Assembly (NCBI RefSeq): GCF_020085105.1
Contig: NC_058045.1
Coordinates: forward strand, 12,223,833-12,287,832
Direction of reading: 5' to 3'
Origin: Siniperca chuatsi
Taxonomy: Eukaryota; Chordata; Actinopteri; Centrarchiformes; Sinipercidae
Length of the DNA: 64,000 nucleotides
Made by a program: the position numbers and the translations under genes. The notes beneath the pieces were generated by a model, which searched no databases, was not told where the DNA came from, and saw only the letters and a program-made list of their open reading frames with translations. The first letter of the stretch is position 1, and the number at the start of each line of letters is the position of its first letter. Below, piece by piece: positions 24,766-35,640 of this stretch.

Positions 24766-27700
24766 ATGACTGGATCCCCACCCAAACCCTGTCGAATAAT
24801 GATCAGAGGTATGTCATATCTCTACACCACACCACACTACAGCTTTAGCATAGGCCCACTGTGACTTTTGAAAAAACAGAGGACGATTTCAGATGACTGA
24901 TATGCTCACTTGATTTGTTTCAGAAATTGTCATAGTGCGCCATCCTGTTTCTGTGTGTGTACCTGTGAACCATCAGGTGACTCTGAGCGTCCGCGCTGAG
25001 GGCACAGGAATCCTCAACTACCAGTGGTTCACTGGTGATGAAAAGGAGGTATGTGGTTTTTACTGTGTGTGAGTTACATAACACTTTGAGATTAAACTAT
25101 GTCATTCTTTTTGAAGGTTTTAAAACATGACACTTTTGAGTGACACTTGTTCATGTTTTCTTTAATGTGGAAATAATGTCTACTTTGTATAAGAAATGTG
25201 TGTTGTGTATTTCTGTGTGTTTGTCTATGCTTGTACTGTACATGTTTATTCTGGTGCACACATGTTTTGATCTGAGATATTGATCTCAATGAAACCAGCT
25301 GTTTTAAATAAAGGATAAATAACAAATAACTAGCTACTTAAAATGACAACTGAAAATGTCATTTTAATTTAAATTAAAAAAATGTTCTCCTGCCATGAAT
25401 GTTTCTGTATTTAGTTTTACTTAATTATTATTTTCTTTTGTGTTTTTTTGTCTGTTTTCAAGGTGTGTGGTGGCACTGAAGCAGACTTGACATTCAGAGC
25501 TAAAAAAATTCAGCTCTATGTGTGTCGAGTGAATGACCACTTTTGTAACTACGTGTTCAGCGACTGGGTGAAAGTGAAGGTGTTGGACATTGATAAATCA
25601 GGTATGCGTTGTGCCATTCTCATGTTGATTTTATACTGTAGTAGTGTCGTGCTTGTGTACTTTTTGTTGTTGTAGTTTATTGCTGTGGGTTTGAATCTCT
25701 ATCTCTTTCTTTTCAAATATCATCAGGTTTGCCAGTACACTGGCAGGGTGAGCCACACATTGCTATCAACCCTAAACCCCAGACAGTCCGACAAGGTACA
25801 AAACTCACTCTCTGCTGCGCTGCCTTTGGCATCCCCACTCCACACTATCAGTGGTACAGAAATGGACAGCCGTTGCTGGACAAGACTAGTGGCACGCTGC
25901 AGGTAGGGAAGGATGACAAGCAAGTGTTTACTTAGCTCACTGCTGATAGTGATTGTTTACACTGTGCTTTATTTGCTGTGTCATTTCACAGACTCCTTCA
26001 CCAATCATGTAATTCATTTAGAAAATGTGGTTAATATTTTGCCAGTGTTTTGATTTATGGTTGAGTAATCTTACATGTGGGGGAATAGCAGTAGCACAGT
26101 AGGAATATAATCTACTGTGGTACTTGCAGATTGACCGTGCAACAGCCGAACATGGAGGATCATACCTGTGCTCCATATCTAACGTGCTATCAGAGAGATG
26201 GACTGAACCAGTTGATGTTGACATTGGTAAGTCATAACTGAAACTACTTATTTTTTATCATTGTATTTTCTCAGGCTTTTCCTCCATTTCCAATGGAAGG
26301 GCTATGAAGAAAAAAACGTTTTCTTTACACTCCTTTCATTCCACTCATTTAGCACTTTAGGCTTTAAGTTGTTTCCATTATGCTGGAGGTACTTTCCCAA
26401 TTCTACAGACTAAAAAGGAAGTTGTTAGACTCCTATTAGTACTTGATACGATCCTTAGACACACAACATGAAAGTGATGTAAAGTGAAACTAGTTCTTGC
26501 AGTGTTTCGCCTTATGTTGTAGTATGTACAGTGCATATCACAAAAGATAGTTGTCAAAATGTACAGCCCTGTATGTGCCTTCTGAACAGATAGTACTTAA
26601 GATCAGATTTTTGTTTAAAAAAAAAAAAACCCCAACTGATTTTGTGCTTCTCTTTTTTTATATCCTCTAGTGCAAATTGATCAGCTTCCTCCTGCAGCAA
26701 CCACAGGTACAGTTGTATGGAAAGAATCTCCACCCACGCTATTTTAAGTGTGCTAGAGAGGAAAACTATCATGGTATGTATTTGAATTTCCTTGTGTGTT
26801 TCAATCTGAATTCTACTTTGATCTTTGTTTTAGCCACTGATAAAGTTGCCCTACTTATTGGCAACCTGAATTACTCCAACCACCCTGGCTTGATGGCCCC
26901 CATTATGGATGTACATGAGCTGGCCAACCTCCTGCAGCAGCTTGGCTTCAGAGTGGTTTCCCTGCTGGATCTCACAAGGGGGGAGATGCTGGCCGCTATT
27001 GACAAGTTCATTCAGCTCCTCAACAGAGGAGTTTACGGTGAGTGTAATTTGCCTATACATCATACATACATTTTCCTAAATTAGCTACATTTGTTTTTTC
27101 AGTTGTTGTCCTTGGGGAAATGCTGACTTAGTCATTTCAAGATTTCTGTTGGATCTGAAATATAACATTGTAACTTCCTTTGTCATGTTCTGTGGCCCTT
27201 ATCTGTTGTCCACTTATCATCGGTCATGAACTCATGAGTGGATTGCGGTATATTTTGCTTTAGACGTACGTGTGGCTGACTGGGCAGATGAGGGGTAAAA
27301 AGAAGCCTAGTCATTTTTTAACAACTTTGCATGCAAGGTATGGCACTTCCTAAATGCCTGTAACACTTTAAGGGTTAGATTAGATTTAAGGGTCAATTTA
27401 CATAGTATTTGTAGAGGGTAATGGACATTCAGGCAAAACAGTCAAACTTCTGTCTCTGTGTGTGATAATCAGTTTTACAGTGTTAAACAAAAAAGAAAGG
27501 CGGCATTGTAGTGTATAAAAACATTCAGTGATTAATAATTAGAGCATATAGCTTCAACAACTAGTCATATTGTTCAGGGGAGCTAAACCACTACTGTCGT
27601 TAAACAGCAGACAGTTACACAAGTACACACTTTAATCACAGAGCTGTAATATGAAAATTATGTTGATAAATGACAAAAGAACTGCCATGATGTGTCAGAA

Positions 27701-30700
27701 TGATAATGTCTGTCTCTATTATCTACTTACTCTTGCTAATAACACAACAAAGACGGAGAATTGAGAAACCATGTGTTTTGAAACATATCATACTGTAAAG
27801 AAATCAGGCATCTTTTTGCTCCTCAGTGTGATCTTTCTCTAAGCTGCCCCAGGATTGCAGAATATGTGCAGTTCAAAATGTGATGATTACAATTCTTACT
27901 TTCTTGCAAATGTAACAAGATGTGTAATTTATTTTATTACTTTTCACAGGCCTTTTCTACTATGCCGGTCATGGGTATGAGCACGCTGGGAGGAATTACT
28001 TGGTAGCTGTTGATGCTCCACAACCGTACCGACCTGAAAACTGTGTCTGCGTGCAGAGGATCATGCTCAGCATGCAGGAAAGACGCACTGCACTGAGTGT
28101 AATCCTACTGGATACCTGTAGAAAATGGTGGGTGCAGTAATTAATTTCTGTTTTCACTAAGAGATGACCGTGACACATGGATTTTCACATTTATTTGTAA
28201 ATTGATGATTATACATACTTTATTACACAAATGTAAACTATTATATACCGTACATGTACATACTGTTGATTTTGTCATAATACGGAAGTTATCAGGATTT
28301 ATTTTAATTGCTTCATTCTTCTGGAAACTGTATTTTACTTACTAAAGGTACAACCAGGATTGCATACCCTCATCCATCATGCCATTGGGACCCAGTGGGA
28401 ACACTGTTTACGGTTATGCCACGTATGTACTTTTTATTAGTTGTTTTATAAATATTTCATTACAAATACAGAAACCGATGCCCAAACCAACACACAACTC
28501 ACTGATTCAACAGTGCAAGCACAATTATTATTAGCCTGTCACCTGAGAATATTTTTTCAATATTTTTTCTCAGACAACATGCTGTAGAATGGAAAGTTAG
28601 GTATGTATATATCAGAAAAGCAGAACTAATCTTTTGCTACCTGTTTTTGAACACTTCCTTTATTAACCAATGCAGATGTGAAGATGCTGAGGCTTTTGAG
28701 GTCCAGGATGGGGGGAAAAGTACTGGAATCTTCACTAAGTACTTGAACGAGCACATCCTGCAGTCCGAGAAAGTCACACATGTTTTAGAGAAGGTGTCTG
28801 AGGGTAAGTATTTCAAAGACGGCTGCGGTTTTGGTTTTTGAAAACCTGATGCTAAATCCAAAATATATCAGCCTAAGAACAAACCTAAAATGATGCTGTA
28901 GCAAGGATAGGTGTTGTTTTTTTTCTGACCATGCTGGGTTTTTTTTAGTAGGTGAGTGGACATGTGTGCACCATAGAAGAAGTGATTGTTTCAAGTGAAC
29001 AAATTTATGGCTGATACTAAAATCATTAGTGTTTGAGTTGATTTACAGTAGATTTATACTTATATAATCTCAAAGTGCAAAGAGTACAAAACCTTTTCAG
29101 CTTTTGTTTTTACTTTTATCCATTCACTTCTTCCAGATTGAGGGTAAACAGATCTGAAGGGAACAGGTTGTTCTCGGGTGTTTTTATAATCGTTGGCAAC
29201 TCTTTTTAGTGTTGTTTACTCAGGACTTTACTCAAGCATAGCGGTGACGGAGCCGATGTGGGGAGTTATCAAGTTGTCCCGTCTTCAGAGTGTTTGTCTG
29301 TTTGATGGGTCTCTGGTAGAATAATTTTTCAAGGTACCATTAGCATGTGACCTCATTCTCTGGAAATTCACACTGTTGGCCAGAGAACAGCAAGAAACCT
29401 GAGAGCTGCAGAGTGCAAGACAGCTGCTCTGCCATTTGGGCACCTCCTGCCACTGCTCTCATGGGTTCACTCACAAAATCAGCGCTAGCAGGACGCCCTG
29501 CTGACAGCACTCTGTGTTTCCGTTTGTGTGTGGACATATTTAGATCATTTAGATTTAGACCACTGGTTATTATTGCTTTACTTTTAACTCTTTGTACTTT
29601 TAATTTAAAATCCCAGAGCCACAATATGGTCAGTAACTTAAAAATTCCTAAGCCTCTGCTCATCATGTCTGGGACTTTTAGAGATGGAAAAAGAGCTGTT
29701 AATGATGAGCTGCTGGTTACTCATCCATTAAGAGAACATTGTGAAGACAGCTTGTCCCAGATATTCCTGACACCAAATCTTCTCAAAAACCAAGCATAAA
29801 TCTATATTAAATTATTTGAACGTGGCTTCACTTCTGGCTAGCCATTCCACCCTGTTAACCTTTTTAATGATTCCTGTTTGCATGTATTGAATCTTGTGAG
29901 GAGGGGTTTTCCAAAACTAATTTAGTCCAGTCAATTACTGTGAATATTAACCATCTAATTTTTCACATTTCCCAAAGTTCCTCAAAGCCAGTCATGTGAA
30001 TCTGATGAACTTTTCTAAAACTAATTCCTCTCCCCCTGCTATTGCAAATGATCAAAAGAGTGTGCTTGCACAGGCTGTTGTAGTTGGTAAAGAATTATAA
30101 AGGTTTTAGTAGTTAATGAAGTGGACTGAGTAAATATGGGAACAACGCCCAGGAAATGTGTATGGGTCTGTGAGTCTTGTCTTGTCTTGTCTTGTCTTGT
30201 CTTCAGATCTTACACATCACATTTAGCCACATTTTCTCCCTCTGTCGACACCAGATCTAGGCAGAGACCCTCTGGTCGCAGGCAAGCAGGTGGTGGAGAT
30301 CAAACACACCCTGAAGGAACCTCGATCCCTTGCAGACCCAGTTCGGACCACTGGCCACACAAGGGAACTACACCAGCGAGATGCCTGCTGGAGACAAGCA
30401 AATGGTAAGTTGAGGAAAATTTCCCCAAACCTACATGTTTTTTCTGATGTTTGTTTTCCAATGACCTATAGGTCAAATCAAATTGAGGACAGGATATGTA
30501 CAATATATCCACAGTCCAAATATAGTTTATTTTCCATTGTCACCTTGAGTAAGACATAAGAGATTGTGTTGTTTACTCTTCCTCACACCTCCTACACTCC
30601 AGCATGTGACAAACCAAGTGCAGAAATTGTGGTTTAATGTGATGTTTTCAGCACCATTCAAAAGGCTACTCATTGTTTTTGATAAATCAAAACAGGGAAA

Positions 30701-32468
30701 TGGTTCATTTTACAAAGTGTATTTTCATGTCTGTGGAAGGAAGTCGTCTTTTGACACCTCATAACTTCCTCTAATTTTCTTAACCCCTTTTTAAAATGGA
30801 ATTTTGATATGTGCTTCACACTACATAAAAGATCAAAGTCTACAGCTTAAATTAAGAGAGGCTGAAAGTTCCTAATGTGGTTAATCAAAGTCTTGTCAAC
30901 ATCAGCTGCTCTATCTCAGTAATTTAATACCATAATGATACATAAGTACAGTCAAAGTAAAACAGTTTTGGAGCATGTTATTTTAGTCTTGATTTTTAAT
31001 TTTTTTTTCAAACCCTTTTTTATATTTCCTTTCAGAGCTACCACGGAAGACGCGGTTGATGTTCATCTGTGGTGTAGAAGTAGAAGTCAGTTTCTCAGCT
31101 TTGTTCTCTAATGTCTTGGTGGCGTTTGCCACTGTAAAGACTACTGGCCAGCGAACCCAGGACTGCACAGTCACTCTGAGTAGCATACCTGTAAATATTA
31201 TTTTTTTTCTTAAAACTATCAGACATCCTGTCAAGTTTTATTGTCATCCATATAAGAACCAATAGATCTATACAGTGACATTCTTGTACCAAGGCATTTT
31301 CATTTTTGATAAAGACTCACACAGAACACACTATAGGTAAAAAATAAATGTACAGCATACAGAAATGTCACCTTTCCACTAGTACATAACTGCCTTTAGT
31401 TTTTTGGCACCTCACTGAAGTCTGACTTTCTTTTTTAAGAGTTTAAAAACTGCAAGTTGTATCTACATCATAAATTCCATGTTGATCACCATAGAACAGT
31501 CATTTTCCATTAGCCAGAAGGAATTTCTCAATGATGACCATTCACCCCCATGTTTCACATGTCTGAGGAAGGTCTGTCCATATATAGACTTCCAGCCTGC
31601 TGCAACCACAAAGAGAGAACAGGAAGTAGTAATAGTAATCTGCTTTACTTCTCTTACATGCGTGCTTTCCACTACAGAATCTTGGAGCATACTGACATCT
31701 AGTGGCTGATTTATGAATGCATCAGTATATGTATATGAATGTATCAATATAAAGCAAGTACTGCGGGTCAAGATTCATAAATCGTAAATGCAGGACATGA
31801 TTATTGAGAGTGAAATTATTTGTTTTGATGAACATTCTGATGATGCTGATAAGACCTTTTTTATGCTTTCAATCCTTAGCCAATGGAAGACATATTTTCC
31901 GGACCTGGCAGGTCAGAGGAGATGGACTCTCTACTATTTAAGAAATCTAAAAACCCAGACTGTACTCTGCGACTTTGTGCTCTTCAAAAGCTTACGGTAT
32001 GCAGTCAATAATATGTGTCCCAATTCTGTTCTTATGAAGTGTTACTTAAAAACAAAACAGAGTAAGTCTTTACAATAATGTCTGTACAATAAATGTGAAA
32101 ATATTTTGTTTATTATTTGCCTTTGTTAGAAATCACTGGTTATCAAGGTGGATCTACACTATACTCACATGGACAGTAAGCTGCGCCAGACAGAAAGCCA
32201 AGAGGTGGACATAGGAAAGCCTCTTGTGGCATCATGTAAACTGTACATGAGGAATCATGCATCAACAGCCAAGAAACAAGAAGGTGCTCCTGCTCAAAGT
32301 ATGGGCAACATTCCAAGCAGCAAACCACTGCTGCATCAGACTCCGGCTGGTCCATGTCGCCCTTTCACCAGAAAGGCAGTGTGTGCTGCTAAAGTTGCAG
32401 TTCCAAGGAGCAACGAACCTGAAGAAAACGATGAGAATGAACTGCCAGACTTCACTCTTCGACAGTAG
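24766..32468 (+). CDS. malt1-like: MALT1-type paracaspase without death domain
   Basis: A caspase-fold protease that cuts after Arg; MALT1 relatives act in CARD-BCL10-MALT1 signalling to NF-kappaB. I assemble 653 residues from 14 coding exons: 24766-24808, 24924-25048, 25463-25601, 25727-25902, 26130-26226, 26671-26706, 26834-27037, 27950-28127, 28348-28422, 28676-28803, 30255-30404, 31036-31190, 31880-31996, 32130-32468; phases agree throughout. Two Ig domains (about 15-100 and 105-190) show YQWF and YQWYRNG. The paracaspase domain starts KVALLIGNLNYSNHPG; catalytic His281 lies in YYAGHGYE and Cys330 in LLDTCRK. Glu of DAEAFEVQ fits the S1 pocket. A third Ig-like domain follows, with Trp446 matching the human allosteric Trp580. 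The tail has PEENDE, a TRAF6-type motif. The ATG is preceded in frame by TAA. Human MALT1 is 824 residues because of its N-terminal death domain, absent here. Probably one of the extra fish MALT paralogues (malt2 or malt3); which one is unresolved. Confidence 0.93.
25200..25330 (+). repeat. Retroelement tail-like repeat in paracaspase intron
   Basis: Ends in ATTGATCTCAATGAAACCAG followed by TTTTAAATAAAGGATAAATA. This pattern resembles the 3' end of fish L2-like elements as I remember it. Short and degenerate, lying within the intron between the first two Ig exons. Confidence 0.35.
28804..30254 (+). other. Longest paracaspase intron
   Basis: Intron between the exon ending the protease domain and the exon opening the third Ig-like domain. 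A 150-codon open frame at 29347-29799 has no recognisable domain and no matching splice sites, so I do not call it an exon. A pentanucleotide repeat lies near the 3' end. Confidence 0.5.
30176..30204. repeat. (CTTGT)n pentanucleotide repeat
   Basis: Five full CTTGT units plus a partial one, about 50 bases before the acceptor used by the exon at 30255. It forms a pyrimidine-rich tract that ends in CTTCAG, a possible decoy acceptor. Confidence 0.85.
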
Positions 32469-32761
32469 ACCTTTCTGTACCGATTATTGTAAATACTAGT
32501 TAGAAAATGGACTGTTTTGTACTGATGTGATTAGAAATGACTCTGTTGCTGAACGTGCATCTTTCTTGTCTGTGGTTGGTGATGATGAATGAGTGAGTGA
32601 ATGACTGAGGTTTGTGTTTGCTTTGCGTTACCAGCCTTCAATTCTTAGCTCAACACTTTAGAAACATTAACACTTACTTTTGCTAACAACTGATTTCATC
32701 ATAAATTGTGTAATACTTTAAAAACATTACTTTTTCATCAGTGGCAAGCTGGCTAGCCTTA

Positions 32762-32847
32762 TTTATCTAATAAAGACCATTACTGTTAATAATTTATCTA
32801 ATAAACACAATTACTGTTAATAATTTATCTAATAAAGACTACTTTCC
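32762..32847 (+). terminator. Triplicated poly(A) signal unit of the paracaspase gene
   Basis: Three tandem copies of a 31-bp unit beginning TTTATCTAATAAA. AATAAA occurs at 32769-32774, 32800-32805 and 32831-32836, exactly 31 bases apart. The third copy is truncated after the signal. The block lies about 300 bases after the stop codon and is the likely 3' end of the gene. Confidence 0.75.
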
Positions 32848-32859
32848 TCACTATTTTGA

Positions 32860-33981
32860 TTGTCAGTCTTTTGAAACATGCCAATCTATAATTATCTGTC
32901 TTACTGTCAAATTAACCATTTAAATGTTATTACCGTTTGAATGGATTACAAAGGTTGTGCTTTAATAGACTTCATGTAAATGGTTTGTTATGCTGCTGAA
33001 TGCTGATTTGTTTAAAACCTGACAAAATTTTGACCACACTGCATGACTAAAGACTTAAAGACAATGTATTTCCATCATTATGTGATGAGATACCTGGACA
33101 AAAATGATCAGAAACGGTTAGTCATGTCAAGATTAGTTACGGTAAGTAACCCAAAGGGAAATAAGATATTTCAGTGGGGTTATAGTGTAGTCTTAATCAA
33201 AATGAATCAAATTACCACAAAGTAATAGCCACTCTGACTCGGTCTGGGGCCACATGACATGTTTTGCCCTGTTTGTAATACAGCCTTGGATGCACACATA
33301 GTTTTTAAGAGAATTAGGTGGAATGACTTCTAGTGTGTTGTTGCCTTTGTGAGTCAATCTATGACCCTTTTGATGATTTCTGTTTACTGTGTTGGCAACA
33401 GCTTTCTGATCCATAGCAATTTGACAATGCCTCTGGACTGGTCAATATAATTTCCTATAAAAACTTAACAGGCATGTTTGCACTTTAATTTGGGTAAAGG
33501 TTACTTTTATTAACTCCAAAAAGTCTGGAAACACCTGGTAAATGGCCAGTTGAACTCTTCATTAAAATCTGTTGAATTAAACTGACTACATTAATTTGTC
33601 TGTAAATGTTTAATAACTCTAAACACAAAAGAATAACCCGCTAAGGTAACTTAGCATAGCGTTAAATTGAAAACGCAGCTAAGTTACAGCATCTTACAGA
33701 GCTGGCGTCTGCATTAGGCCTATGTCGAACAAAAACAAGACGAAATACTGCGAGAAGGTATTAACTTTAATGTAAGCTTGGCAAAATACACGAGTTTAGC
33801 AATTTTGGTCCACCAGTGACGGCGCTAGCTAAACCTTAGCTGAAGTTAGCACACCTAACGATAACTGCGATAAACGTTACAATGTCAAATTGTTTGTTCA
33901 TAGCAACATAAACCCTGTGCAGTCACCTGTATTAGTTTTATAGGCATAATGTGCCCCTGCCATACCAGCTCCCGTTAGCTC
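32860..33981. other. Intergenic, no protein gene seen
   Basis: Between the paracaspase 3' end and the tRNA. The right half (about 33630-33890) has TTAGC- and ACGTTA-rich short motifs typical of degenerate fish repeats. I see no exon. Confidence 0.4.
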
Positions 33982-34053
33982 GCCGTGATCGTATAGTGGT
34001 TAGTACTCTGCGTTGTGGCCGCAGCAACCCCGGTTCGAATCCGGGTCACGGCA
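33982..34053 (+). tRNA. tRNA-His (anticodon GTG)
   Basis: A 72-nt cloverleaf. The acceptor stem pairs GCCGTGA with TCACGGC and is followed by discriminator A. The anticodon stem pairs CTGCG with CGCAG around loop TTGTGGC, with anticodon GTG at 34015-34017. The T stem pairs CCCGG with CCGGG around TTCGAAT. The internal promoter B box GGTTCGAATCC is at 34032-34042. The first T run that could end RNA polymerase III transcription is TTTT at 34076-34079. No intron and no 3' CCA, as expected for a nuclear gene. All stems are intact, so it is likely functional. Confidence 0.96.
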
Positions 34054-34079
34054 GAGAGTCAATCAGGGGCCTCCATTTT

Positions 34080-35220
34080 GGATTTTAGTTATTCAATGTT
34101 ATAATATTCCCAGCACCGGCACACAAGACCACAGTTAATGTGAAATGTGGGATGCTGTAATACAAACTTCGAATTTTCATGTCAGACTCCCCAACCATAA
34201 GTAGCTAGTCGTCTCCCTCTGATAAGACTTGTTCAACTCTAAGAATAATGTTTAGCTGAGTTTTATTACGTGTAGTTTAAACGTTAGGAGGGGAGATAAC
34301 ACCAGTGCGAGTGAAATATAGCTATAAATTCGGCTTATAATCAAGAAGTTAATGCTTTTATGCCGTCTTATTGTATAGTCGTGCTGTAAGTAATAGTGGA
34401 AATAAGTGGAAATTAAATTTTAGTAAAATTGCACCTCGGTTGATTGTTCTGGAGATCCTCAACCACCCCTCAGAGACCCCATAGGGTCCTCACACCAAAC
34501 TGCTTAATGATTTTCATACACGGGGGCACTGATGGATGTTTAAAGTGCACTAACGACGATTGGCCTGCAGGTGGCAGTCGAATACATTTCATATTCACCC
34601 ACTATGACAGGAAGAATTATTATAAATAATGCCTTGTCCCCATTTTCCGGATGGCTTACCTCAAGTTTGACAAAATTATTTACATTTAAACAAACCTATT
34701 AGAGTGCTATGAAACCCGAGGCCAGTGGCGTAGATCAGTCTGGCATGGTTTTGGTTCCTTTGCAAAGAATTGCCATGAAAGCCAGTTAGTCAACCCCACA
34801 AGACACATTAAGTGCTACAGATATTTTCTATTCAGGTGTTTCTTCTGGACCTCCTCACAGTATTAACCAAGAGGATATTTTGTATTTAGGCTCAATCACA
34901 CCCCTAATTAATAATTAATACTTCAGCCCAAAGAAGCCTAGCCTGGGTTTTCTGGACTGGATGCATTTTGTCACCACAGCTTTTGGTTAAAAATGGGGTA
35001 AGGCACTGCAGTCATCACCCAGTAGTTTTGCATTAATAAAATATGACCCTATATTTAATTGTAAGTCTATGGCGGATATTTAACAAACAGAAGACATTAT
35101 TTAATATTTTCCGGATATGGGTAGCTGTCAGTCAGGACAAATTGCGGCGTGAGAAAAACAATATTGGATATTAACGTGCAGAGAAAATGCCACACACTCC
35201 CGTTGGTTCACTTTGACGTC
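34080..35220. other. Intergenic, upstream of the frmd5-like gene
   Basis: No exon or RNA gene seen. The right-hand end (about 35130-35230) becomes richer in CG and leads into the probable promoter and 5' UTR of the FERM gene. Confidence 0.4.
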
Positions 35221-35538
35221 AGTTTTCATTGGGACCCGCCCGCTCGCTCAAGTGGCAGTGGTTAATGGTGAGAGATAATCCTCGGCTCTACCACAGACAC
35301 ACAACAGGGCTGAGCTGCCTCTGGATCTGGATGCGGGCATCCTTGGATTCTGCTCTTAGCACGGGCCCACCGCACGAAAACTTAAAGAGGACAACAATGG
35401 TGCACGCCTCGGCGGCGGAATCCGTGGCTGCTGGTCTTTTAGGGGACCGGGGATTGTGGTCAATGTGACATTCACTTGCACGCTCGTGTTGAGTTTATTG
35501 TTCTGGTTTTAGACGCAGAGCAGCGATTCTCCGAGAAG
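35221..35538 (+). promoter_or_regulatory. frmd5: Probable 5' UTR / proximal promoter of the frmd5-like gene
   Basis: GC-rich stretch with CCGCCCGCTCGCTC near 35235, resembling a GC-box CpG promoter. It contains upstream ATGs, for example the small open frame at 35398-35469, before the main ATG at 35539. The transcription start is not determined. Confidence 0.4.
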
Positions 35539-35640
35539 ATGTTGAGCCGATTTATGAGTGGCAGCATTAGAAATCTTGAGCGGGAATACAGCTGCACCGT
35601 CAGACTGCTGGATGATACGGAATATACGTGCACCATTCAG
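35539..35640 (+). CDS. frmd5: FRMD5-like FERM protein, first coding exon (partial)
   Basis: Encodes 34 residues beginning [14 protein letters not shown] and ending with [10 protein letters not shown], then the donor GTTAGT at 35641 in phase 0. This is very close to the start of vertebrate FRMD5 as I remember it, and the last part is the opening beta strands of the FERM F1 lobe. FRMD3 is the nearest alternative but has a different N-terminus. FRMD5 is a membrane-linked FERM adaptor reported at adherens junctions. The next exon, expected to continue with the F1 lobe, is not within the window, so the first intron exceeds 28 kb. Only the first exon is here. Confidence 0.85.

Noticed and set aside
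26707-26776. Extension of the 36-nt paracaspase exon into a longer exon
   Set aside because: Reading on in frame meets TAA at CTATTTTAA. The donor at 26707 keeps phase with the exon at 26834.
29347-29799. 150-codon ORF in the paracaspase intron as an exon or transposon gene
   Set aside because: No domain recognised and no splice sites of matching phase; probably chance, or an old repeat I cannot name.
35229-35468. 79-codon ORF upstream of the frmd5 exon as a separate gene
   Set aside because: It lies in the likely promoter and 5' UTR and lacks any family resemblance.
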